Positions 6,072 through 12,126 of a DNA stretch of 12,386 bases are shown piece after piece. The stretch lies in NCBI GenBank assembly GCA_900542305.1, contig UQMU01000045.1:1-12386 (forward strand), read 5' to 3'. A model generated the notes under the pieces. That model had not been told where the DNA came from. It saw only the letters and a list, made by a program, of their open reading frames with translations, and did not search any database. The position numbers were made by a program, and so were the translations under genes. Origin of the DNA: an uncultured Collinsella sp. GTDB taxonomy: Bacteria > Actinomycetota > Coriobacteriia > Coriobacteriales > Coriobacteriaceae. Position 1 is the stretch's first letter, and every line of letters starts with the position of its first letter.

Positions 6072-6099
6072 GTTCCGGCGTTTGGCAAAACGCCGGAAC
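6072..6099 (-). terminator. Strong hairpin at the end of the dehydrogenase gene
   Basis: GTTCCGGCGTTT (6072-6083) and AAACGCCGGAAC (6088-6099) form a perfect 12-bp stem with a 4-base loop. It starts two bases beyond the dehydrogenase stop codon. There is no run of U after it on the minus strand, so if it ends transcription it does so without the classical tail. It may instead protect the 3' end. Confidence 0.6.
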
Positions 6100-6101
6100 A
6101 A

Positions 6102-7037
6102 TCAGTGTTCGATCCAGCAGCGAAGCGTCTCGCCAGCTTGCAGGTGACGCAGATTCTCCGCGGCGATGTCGACCACGTTGTTGAGCGTGGCTGCCAGGTG
6201 GAACCAGCCCGAGACGTGCGGCGTGATGAGCATGTTGGGCGCATCCCACAGGGGGTTTGTCGCAGGCAGTGGCTCGGGATCGGTGACGTCGACCGCGGCG
6301 CCGGCGAGATGTCCCGACTCCAGAGCGGCAACCAAGTCGTCGGCGACCACAAAATCGCCGCGGCCGCCGTTGGCAAAGAAGGCGCCCGGCTTCATCGCGG
6401 CGAAGAACTCGGCGTTCGCCAGGCCGCGGGTCTCGGGTGTGCTCGGCATAAAGGATGCGACGACATCGGCCTCGGCCAGGCGCTCAGACAGGGCATCCAT
6501 GCCGTCCATGTCCTCAAATACAATGGGGTAGACGAGCGGATGGCGCTTGATGCCGCGGACGTGCGCGCCCATGTCGCGGCAGAGCGTGGCGAAGTGGCCG
6601 CCGATATCGCCCGCGCCCAGCACCAGCACATTGGCGTTTTTGAGCGAGGTGACCGGTCCCAAATCCTCCCAGCGATGCTCGCGCTGCAAGTCGTGATAGC
6701 CGGGCAGGTGCTTCATCATGGAAAGGACCATGGCAAACATGTGCTCGCTTACGGCCTGACCGTAGGCGCCGATCGAGCAAGACAGCTTGACGTCAGCCGG
6801 CACGGTGCCGGCAGCAAGGTAGTCGTCATAGCCGGCGGTCTGCAATTGCAACAGCTGGAGATGCTCGCATGCCGTGAGCATGTCAGGGTCGATGTTGCCC
6901 AGGATCACGTCGGCATCGGCGACCTGCTCGCGCGTGGCGGCGTCGGCGCTCGTGTAGATAAAGTCCTCGCCCGGAGCGCTCGACTCAAGAATTACGCGAT
7001 GACGGTCGTTGACGGGCAGCAAAACCAGGATGTTCAC
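6102..7037 (-). CDS. D-isomer-specific 2-hydroxyacid dehydrogenase
   Basis: A 311-residue NAD(P)-dependent cytosolic oxidoreductase interconverting 2-oxoacids and D-2-hydroxyacids. The Rossmann motif GAGDIG is at residues 141-146. The family signature region runs from FMPSTPETRGL to NGGRGDFV. Catalytic residues are Arg226 (NGGRGD), Glu255 (DPEPLP) and His274 (TPHVSG). The N-terminal half is the split catalytic domain. The start is a GTG at 7037, preceded by GGAGAGGA 6 bases away and giving MNILVLLPVNDRH. The in-frame ATG at 7157 would read through the hairpin repeat at 7058-7090 and add 40 residues without family likeness. The exact substrate (glyoxylate/hydroxypyruvate, lactate-like or other) cannot be told. 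It follows the map gene on the same strand but is separated by an intrinsic terminator, so it probably has its own promoter. Confidence 0.9.
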   Translation of the reverse strand: MNILVLLPVNDRHRVILESSAPGEDFIYTSADAATREQVADADVILGNIDPDMLTACEHLQLLQLQTAGYDDYLAAGTVPADVKLSCSIGAYGQAVSEHMFAMVLSMMKHLPGYHDLQREHRWEDLGPVTSLKNANVLVLGAGDIGGHFATLCRDMGAHVRGIKRHPLVYPIVFEDMDGMDALSERLAEADVVASFMPSTPETRGLANAEFFAAMKPGAFFANGGRGDFVVADDLVAALESGHLAGAAVDVTDPEPLPATNPLWDAPNMLITPHVSGWFHLAATLNNVVDIAAENLRHLQAGETLRCWIEH

Positions 7038-7043
7038 AAGCAG

Positions 7044-7051
7044 TCCTCTCC
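7044..7051 (-). promoter_or_regulatory. Ribosome binding site supporting the GTG start
   Basis: GGAGAGGA on the minus strand is 6 bases before the GTG at 7037. It decides in favour of that start over the upstream ATG at 7157. Confidence 0.7.
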
Positions 7052-7057
7052 GCTCGA

Positions 7058-7090
7058 CCTGCCAAAAAGGGACAGGTTTATTTTGGCAGG
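7058..7090 (+). repeat. Family B hairpin repeat, copy 2 (GGGACAGGTTTA loop)
   Basis: CCTGCCAAAA (7058-7067) and TTTTGGCAGG (7081-7090) form a perfect 10-bp stem around the 13-base loop AGGGACAGGTTTA (7068-7080). The loop is like that of the hairpin at 5892-5922 read on the opposite strand. It lies between the map terminator and the ribosome binding site of the dehydrogenase, so it may sit in that gene's 5' leader or promoter. Confidence 0.7.
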
Positions 7091-7109
7091 TTATATCAGG
7101 CAAAACGCT

Positions 7110-7153
7110 AAAAAACGCCGGATGCAAGACGAGCGTGCCCGTCAGCATCCGGC
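7110..7153 (-). terminator. Intrinsic terminator of map
   Basis: On the minus strand CGCCGGATGC (7153-7144) pairs perfectly with GCATCCGGCG (7125-7116), with GACG/CGTC extending the stem into the loop. Six T residues follow directly (7115-7110). It starts 10 bases after the map stop codon. This is the only textbook Rho-independent terminator in the window. Confidence 0.9.
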
Positions 7154-7163
7154 GCATCCACGG

Positions 7164-8051
7164 CTACCAGCTCAGCAGCTCGTAACCGTCCTCGGTCACC
7201 ACGAGCTGTACCTCGCACTGGGCCGAATCGCTGCCGTCCTTGGTGCGCACACACCAACCGTCACCCTTGCTAATCTTGATGTCGGGCGCTCCGGCATTGA
7301 CCATGGGCTCGATGGTAAAGACCATGCCCGGGGCCATGATGGTGTCCACATCGGGTGCCTCGGTGGTAAAGCCCACAAACGGGTCCTCGTGGAACTCCTT
7401 GCCAATGCCGTGTCCGCCGTACTCGCGCACCACGCTAAAGCCGGCGTCCTCGACGGTCTTTTGCACGGCCTCGGCCATAACGGACAGCGGTAGCCATGGC
7501 TTGACGGCCGCCAGACCCGCCTCCACGCTGGCGCGGGTGACGTCGACCAGGCGTTGGCGCTCGGCCGAGACCTCGCCGATGCAGAACATGCGGCTCGAGT
7601 CGCTAAAGTAGCCGTCCAAGATCGTGGAGCAATCCACGTTGATGATGTCGCCTTCGTGCAGCACATCCGTATCGCAGGGGATACCGTGACAGACCACGTC
7701 GTTGATTGAGGTGCACACGCTCTTGGGATAGCCCTCGTAGTTGAGATCGGCCGGCGTGCCACCGTGCTCGACGGTGTAGTCGTAGATCATCTGGTCGATC
7801 TGGTTGGTGGTCATGCCTGCGGCGATATGCTCGCCTACGTAGTCGAGCACGCCCACGTTGATGGCAGCGGAGCGCTTGATGCCTTCGATGTCGGCGGGCG
7901 TCTTGTAGAGTGTGCGGGGCAGAACCTCCCAGCCCTCTTCCCACAAGCGCTCGAGGCGCTCATCAAAGGCACTGTGGCATTTCTTGTATTTTTTGCCGCT
8001 GCCGCACCAGCAAGCGTCGTTGCGGCCAGGCACGGGTCCTTTGTCATACAT
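7164..8051 (-). CDS. map: Methionine aminopeptidase, type I, with SEC-C zinc motif
   Basis: A 295-residue cytosolic enzyme that removes the initiator methionine from new proteins. Residues 8-26 are a SEC-C zinc knuckle (PGRNDACWCGSGKKYKKCH), found in a subgroup of bacterial type I enzymes and probably aiding ribosome or protein contact. The pita-bread catalytic domain follows. Metal ligands are Asp140 (INVDCS), Asp151 (FSDSSRMF), His214 (GGHGIGKEFHEDP), Glu248 (FTIEPM) and Glu280 (AQCEVQLVVTEDG). His122 in CHGIP and His221 are the usual substrate-side histidines. Asp151 is preceded by Ser rather than the usual Gly, and the last ligand is followed by Val where E. coli has His. All metal ligands are present. 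AAAGGAAG lies upstream of the ATG, and the gene has its own terminator. Confidence 0.96.
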   Translation of the reverse strand: MYDKGPVPGRNDACWCGSGKKYKKCHSAFDERLERLWEEGWEVLPRTLYKTPADIEGIKRSAAINVGVLDYVGEHIAAGMTTNQIDQMIYDYTVEHGGTPADLNYEGYPKSVCTSINDVVCHGIPCDTDVLHEGDIINVDCSTILDGYFSDSSRMFCIGEVSAERQRLVDVTRASVEAGLAAVKPWLPLSVMAEAVQKTVEDAGFSVVREYGGHGIGKEFHEDPFVGFTTEAPDVDTIMAPGMVFTIEPMVNAGAPDIKISKGDGWCVRTKDGSDSAQCEVQLVVTEDGYELLSW

Positions 8052-8076
8052 GGCTAACTTCCTTTCATCCGCAGCT

Positions 8077-8082
8077 AGTATA
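8077..8082 (-). promoter_or_regulatory. Likely -10 box of the map promoter
   Basis: TATACT on the minus strand is 25 bases before the map start codon. It would give a short leader containing AAAGGAAG. The -35 region at the proper distance is poor (about two of six consensus bases) and abuts the outer edge of the family A repeat at 8104-8170. Confidence 0.4.
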
Positions 8083-8103
8083 GCCCACCCACGCGTCCAT
8101 AAA

Positions 8104-8170
8104 AGTTGCGGTGATATAGTTCCGATCTAAGCGGTTTAACAGCATAAACAGGAACTATATCACCGCAACT
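8104..8170. repeat. Family A hairpin repeat, copy 3 (perfect 20-bp arms)
   Basis: AGTTGCGGTGATATAGTTCC (8104-8123) and GGAACTATATCACCGCAACT (8151-8170) are perfect reverse complements around a 27-base loop. The outer 16 bases of the arm are identical to copy 1, and the inner TAGTTCC is identical to copy 2. It lies 41 bases after the stop of the radical SAM gene and directly upstream of the map promoter. The short TTTTA after it on the minus strand is too weak to call an intrinsic terminator. Confidence 0.9.
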
Positions 8171-8211
8171 GATGGAGTGGGATGGCGGACACTGGCTGCT
8201 GCGTGGCTTTG

Positions 8212-8988
8212 CTAGTAGCTCACCTGGCAGGGAATGCCGAGGGCTTGGACGCGCGCGGCAATGGCGTCAAGCACCTCGGGTGCTGCTTTGGCAAGGCCTG
8301 CGACCGGTGTCTCGCGCGCCACCGTGTAGATGGTCGCTTCTTGTGGGCGAATGCGCTCAAGCGCCGCGAGCCAGGGGGCGACGTACTCCTCGCCGGTGTT
8401 GTCGATGAGCTTGCCCTGATACTCGCCGTTCAAAAAGATCGTCTGGATAATAACGTGACCGTCAAAGCTTGCGAACGTCTCGATCTGGTGCTCGACGTCG
8501 TAGGGGCCAACAGGCTGGTCGAGCAGCTGGATAAACGCCGGGTCGACCGTATCGAGCTTGAGGATGTTGTCGTCGACCATCATGAGCGCATTGTGTACCT
8601 CGGGGCGGTCGGCGCGCGTGCCGTTGGAGAGCACGGCAATCTTGGAGTTTGGGGCCAGCTGGTCGCGAAGCGCGACGGCACCGGCGATGGCCTGCGGAAA
8701 CTCCGGTGCGGCGGTGGGCTCGCCGTTGCCTGCGAAGGTGATCACATCGGGGAGCTCGCCCTCGGCTGCCATATCGCGCAGCTTTGCCTCGAGCGCGTCG
8801 AGTACCACGGCGGTTGTGTTGTACGGCTCGTGGCAGGGGCGCTCGGCGTTGAGGCCGTTTTCGCAGTAAATGCAGTCGAACGTGCAGATTTTGCCGCTGG
8901 CCGGCATCATGTTGACGCCGAGCGAGAGACCAAGGCGACGGCTGCGAACGGGCCCAAAGATGGGGCTGGCATTCAAAAACGTAGACAT
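8212..8988 (-). CDS. Radical SAM protein (COG0731-like Fe-S oxidoreductase)
   Basis: A 258-residue cytosolic radical SAM enzyme. The [4Fe-4S] cluster motif is CTFDCIYC (Cys35, Cys39, Cys42), a CxxxCxxC arrangement. It is preceded by IFGPVRSRRLGLSLGVN, an opening typical of the COG0731 group. GNGEPT (87-92) is the GGE-type SAM-binding motif, and ILKLDTVDP follows further on. The family is related in sequence to wybutosine-type tRNA enzymes, but bacterial members have no settled substrate, so I give no reaction. The start at 8988 is preferred because GAGGAG lies 9 bases before it; the ATG at 8994 is only 3 bases from that site, and longer in-frame starts up to 9102 lack support. The gene appears to stand alone, with a family A repeat after its stop. 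Confidence 0.85.
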   Translation of the reverse strand: MSTFLNASPIFGPVRSRRLGLSLGVNMMPASGKICTFDCIYCENGLNAERPCHEPYNTTAVVLDALEAKLRDMAAEGELPDVITFAGNGEPTAAPEFPQAIAGAVALRDQLAPNSKIAVLSNGTRADRPEVHNALMMVDDNILKLDTVDPAFIQLLDQPVGPYDVEHQIETFASFDGHVIIQTIFLNGEYQGKLIDNTGEEYVAPWLAALERIRPQEATIYTVARETPVAGLAKAAPEVLDAIAARVQALGIPCQVSY

Positions 8989-8997
8989 AGGCATATG

Positions 8998-9003
8998 CTC
9001 CTC
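8998..9003 (-). promoter_or_regulatory. Ribosome binding site choosing the radical SAM start
   Basis: GAGGAG on the minus strand is 9 bases from the ATG at 8988 and 3 bases from the ATG at 8994. The spacing favours the downstream ATG. Confidence 0.6.
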
Positions 9004-9124
9004 AAGACAATTGTGCCTAAGCATAGCATCGGCTCCAAAGCAGGGTGCGGGCTCTTGCTTTACAAGTTTCGTTTTTTCACGTCGCTCATTATGCCGTGTC
9101 ATGAAAAGCCTCGGGTCGGGTAAA

Positions 9125-9138
9125 GTTAATCTGTTAAC
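9125..9138. promoter_or_regulatory. Small dyad GTTAA-TCTG-TTAAC in a divergent gap
   Basis: A 14-base inverted repeat lies between the divergent radical SAM and alpha/beta hydrolase genes, 76 bases before the hydrolase start. It could be an operator. Short AT-rich dyads also arise by chance. Confidence 0.2.
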
Positions 9139-9213
9139 AAGGCGTAAAGCAATGCGGGTCTATCCAGCCGTACTGACGCGCAACTGGATGGGCGTTGATG
9201 ATGGGGGCACAAC

Positions 9214-10011
9214 ATGGATTTTACGGTCGAGAATGCGGGCACCACGATTGCCTGTCGCGAATATGCCGGCCCGGATGTGTCGCCTGATACTCCTGCCTTG
9301 GTGTGCGTGCACGGCGCTTGTGTCGACGGCACATTTTTCGACGGCATCGCATGTGAGCTCGGTCGCAACTACCGCGTAATTGCCTATGACCGCCGCGGCT
9401 GTGGCGGCAGCAGCGAAGCGGCAGACGGCAGCTATGATCTTGCCGCTCAGGCCGCCGACCTGCAGGCCGTGATCGAACACGTTGGCGCTCCGACAAATGT
9501 GCTTGCGCACAGCGCCGGTACGTTGGTGGCGCTGGAGCTTCTTCGCACCGAACCCCATCTCGTCGCCCGTGCGATTCTGCATGAGCCGGCTGTGTCGGCC
9601 GAAGGCGTCGGCATGGGCGCAGCTCCGATTTTGCTCGATATGATTGCGGCTGGAAAGGTTTCAAGGGCGCTTCGGCTTTTCTTGGGAGCTCTCGGCGACT
9701 TGGACCCCGAGGCTCCCGGGACGACCGAAGCGGAAGCCAAACATGCCCTGCGCAATGGTCGTTGCTTTATGGCGAACGAATATGGAACAAATATGACATA
9801 TGCTCCCGACTGGGAGCGCGCCCGCGCGTCAAAGGCGGTGTCGGCCGTGTTTTTGGGCGAGCTTTCGGTCGGTACGCCCCGCGAGGCTGGTACGCGAGCG
9901 GCTGCCGAATATCTCGATTGCCCCCTTGTGACGATCCCGGGCGCGCATAACGGTTTGCGCGATCGCCCCGTTACGGCGGCAAACGCCGTTCACGATGTCT
10001 TGGAGCGTTAG
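9214..10011 (+). CDS. Alpha/beta hydrolase fold protein
   Basis: A 265-residue soluble alpha/beta hydrolase with no signal peptide. Residues 28-34 (ALVCVHG) give the strand and oxyanion-hole HG. YDRRGCGGSS (58-67) is the usual loop after strand beta-4. The nucleophile elbow is AHSAG with Ser100 (Ala replaces the usual first Gly). The cap domain spans roughly 130-205. The catalytic His is probably His245 in PGAHNGLRDRP. The acid residue is not certain; Glu216 in FLGELS is one candidate. The fold includes esterases, thioesterases, dehalogenases and C-C hydrolases, and the sequence does not show which. The ATG is preceded by a G-rich run (GGGGG) about 6 bases away, a modest ribosome site. The gene stands alone, with a hairpin downstream. 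Confidence 0.88.
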   Translation: MDFTVENAGTTIACREYAGPDVSPDTPALVCVHGACVDGTFFDGIACELGRNYRVIAYDRRGCGGSSEAADGSYDLAAQAADLQAVIEHVGAPTNVLAHSAGTLVALELLRTEPHLVARAILHEPAVSAEGVGMGAAPILLDMIAAGKVSRALRLFLGALGDLDPEAPGTTEAEAKHALRNGRCFMANEYGTNMTYAPDWERARASKAVSAVFLGELSVGTPREAGTRAAAEYLDCPLVTIPGAHNGLRDRPVTAANAVHDVLER

Positions 10012-10042
10012 CACGCTCGATGACCTGCGGGGAGGGGGACTG

Positions 10043-10075
10043 TTGGCGTTTCGTCATTGTTAACGAATGCGCCAA
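10043..10075 (+). terminator. Hairpin after the alpha/beta hydrolase
   Basis: TTGGCG (10043-10048) pairs with CGCCAA (10070-10075), and TTCGT (10050-10054) pairs with ACGAA (10063-10067) around an 8-base loop, with a small internal loop between. It lies 31 bases after the hydrolase stop and well before the next gene. No U-run follows. It could be a 3' end or a leader structure of the next operon. The rest of 10012-10222 holds no gene, and no promoter I can place with confidence. Confidence 0.4.
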
Positions 10076-10222
10076 TAACCACGCGCCCGCGGTTCCATTA
10101 CCACCGTTTGCCAGGTCATAAAAATGTAACAGCATTCACGTGCTTACCTGCATCGGCAAGGTGTTACCCTTGTAGCATTTGGAACCCACCGCTACCATGC
10201 GAAACTATCGAAAGGGCCCCAT

Positions 10223-12103
10223 ATGCTCAATAATCACGAGGTCAATCTAACCGACGAGGAGGCTGCCGCTGAGGTCGCCCGCGTCGCGAAGACCTACCCC
10301 GTGGTGCGTTTGCTGTCGGCCGATCAGATTAAGAGCGAGCCTAACTGCCTGCTCGCCGGCGATCGCTGCCCTTGTCTGCGTCAGTCGAGTCTTGAGGCTT
10401 TGGCAGACTCCGATGAGGTGTCGGAGCAACTGCTCAACGATGGTGTTGAGTACCGCGCTCGCCTACGCCCTCTAAAGGTCGAGGGTGAGCCTCGTGTCTT
10501 GCTGATGGTGCGTCCGATCGATGAACAAGAGGCTGCAGAAGAGGACCTTGTCTACACCGACGTGCTGACGAGTGTGCGCAATCGCCGATATTACGAGGAA
10601 AAGCTCCGTAGCGCCCGCATGAAGGCCGGCGTTGCGGTGATCGACCTTGACGATTTTAGGGTCTTCAACGATACGTGTGGCCGTCATGCCGGCGACCTTG
10701 CGCTCGGTGCCGTGGCGACAGCCATACGCAGCGGTATTCGTTCGACTGACGAACTTGTGCGCTATGGCTGCGACAAGTTTGTGGCCGTCATGCCCGATAT
10801 TCCCTCCGATGACTTTGCCCGTCGCCTGCGTCAGGTATCCGATGCCGTTCGTTCCGCGTTTATTCCGGGCCATGAGCACGTGAGCTTGACGGCATGTGTT
10901 GGTGGCGTTCGCATTCATGGCGAGACGGTTGATGAGGGCGTTGGCCGCGCTGTCCAGTTACTGAGCCGTGCTAAGGCAAAAGCCGGTACGGTCGTGACCG
11001 ATGGCGATTTCAACGAGGCCTTCCAAAACGAAAAGCCTTTGGTGCTTATCATCGATGACTCCGAGATGAACCGAGCCATTCTCAACGAGATGCTCAAGGA
11101 CGAGTATTGCATCCTCGAGGCTGATAACGGTCGTACGGCGCTCGATATGGTCGACCGCTATGGCGATGAGTTGTCGCTCGTGCTACTGGACATTGTCATG
11201 CCGGACGTGAGCGGCTTTGAGGTGCTGGCCGATCTGTCGCGCCGATCGGTTGTTGACAAACTACCTGTCATCATGATCTCGAGCGAAGATTCCGACGATG
11301 TGGTTCTGCGCGCGTACGAGCTGGGCGCCTCGGACTATATCAGCCGCCCGTTTGACTCCCGTGTCGTGCGCCGCCGTGTAAGCAACACCATCCGTCTGTA
11401 CGCCAAACAGCGCCGCCTGACGAGCCTGCTGTCCCAGCAGTACAACGAGCGCGTCAAGAACAGTCGCATGCTCATCGACATCATGGCCGGTGTCATGGAA
11501 CTTCGCAATGGCGAGAGCGGCAGGCACGTTACGAATATCGAAAAGCTGATCGAGCTGCTGCTTGGCTGTCTGGTCCAGCGTAGCGACACCATTTCCCTCG
11601 ACAACGAGGAACGCTCCACGATTGCCCTGGCTTCGGCGCTGCACGATATCGGCAAGATGGCGATTGACGATGCGATTCTCAACAAACCCGGACGCCTTAC
11701 GTCCGAGGAGTTCGAGATTATGAAGACGCATACCACGATGGGCGCCGACATGTTGCTTGAGCTGGGCCGCCATCACGTCGGCAATGCGCTTATGGAATAT
11801 GCGTACCAGATTGCGCGTTGGCATCACGAGCGCTGGGACGGCAAGGGCTATCCCGATGGCCTTAAGGGCGACGATATTCCCATTGCCGCGCAGGTGGTCT
11901 CGGTGGCCGACGTGTACGATGCTCTGACGAGCGTGCGTGTGTACAAGGACGCTATTCCGCACAAGGAGGCGATCCAGATGATCTTGGACGGTAAGTGCGG
12001 TGAGTTTAACCCGCTGTTGCTCGACTGTCTGCTCGAGGTGCAAGACCGTATTGCCGAGACGTTGGCACGCCCCGCCGACGTTGTCGCGTTTCCCACGATT
12101 TAG
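10223..12103 (+). CDS. Hybrid response regulator: degenerate GGDEF, receiver, HD-GYP
   Basis: A 626-residue signalling protein. Residues 1-105 may be a PAS-like sensor and carry a small Cys cluster (Cys42, Cys49, Cys51). Residues 110-255 are a GGDEF-like domain (DVLTSVRNRRYYEEKL, VIDLDDFRVFND), but the signature reads RYGCDKF (180-186) instead of RYGGDEF, so diguanylate cyclase activity is unlikely. Residues 272-392 are a receiver with Asp278/Asp279 and phospho-acceptor Asp323 (LLDIVMP). The conserved Lys is Arg375 (ISRPF). Residues 415-610 are HD-GYP: ELRNGESGRH, HDIGK (474-478), KTH (501-503) and HHERWDGKGYPDGL (534-547), all intact, predicting c-di-GMP hydrolysis. There are no membrane segments. 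GAAAGGG precedes the ATG. The gene is followed after 23 bases by an Hpt gene, so phosphotransfer probably controls the HD-GYP domain. Confidence 0.93.
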   Translation: MLNNHEVNLTDEEAAAEVARVAKTYPVVRLLSADQIKSEPNCLLAGDRCPCLRQSSLEALADSDEVSEQLLNDGVEYRARLRPLKVEGEPRVLLMVRPIDEQEAAEEDLVYTDVLTSVRNRRYYEEKLRSARMKAGVAVIDLDDFRVFNDTCGRHAGDLALGAVATAIRSGIRSTDELVRYGCDKFVAVMPDIPSDDFARRLRQVSDAVRSAFIPGHEHVSLTACVGGVRIHGETVDEGVGRAVQLLSRAKAKAGTVVTDGDFNEAFQNEKPLVLIIDDSEMNRAILNEMLKDEYCILEADNGRTALDMVDRYGDELSLVLLDIVMPDVSGFEVLADLSRRSVVDKLPVIMISSEDSDDVVLRAYELGASDYISRPFDSRVVRRRVSNTIRLYAKQRRLTSLLSQQYNERVKNSRMLIDIMAGVMELRNGESGRHVTNIEKLIELLLGCLVQRSDTISLDNEERSTIALASALHDIGKMAIDDAILNKPGRLTSEEFEIMKTHTTMGADMLLELGRHHVGNALMEYAYQIARWHHERWDGKGYPDGLKGDDIPIAAQVVSVADVYDALTSVRVYKDAIPHKEAIQMILDGKCGEFNPLLLDCLLEVQDRIAETLARPADVVAFPTI

Positions 12104-12126
12104 TTTGACCTAAGGAGTTTTAATCC

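Noticed and set aside
7038..7157. 40-residue N-terminal extension of the dehydrogenase
   Set aside because: It would translate a hairpin repeat and ignores a good ribosome site placed before the GTG at 7037.
6003..7493. 496-codon plus-strand ORF
   Set aside because: It runs antisense across the dehydrogenase, the map terminator and into map. Long empty frames opposite real genes are common in GC-rich DNA.
8182..9123. 313-codon plus-strand ORF
   Set aside because: Antisense to the radical SAM gene, which has an intact cluster motif and ribosome site.
11261..12043. 260-codon minus-strand ORF
   Set aside because: Antisense to the receiver and HD-GYP domains, with no motifs of its own.
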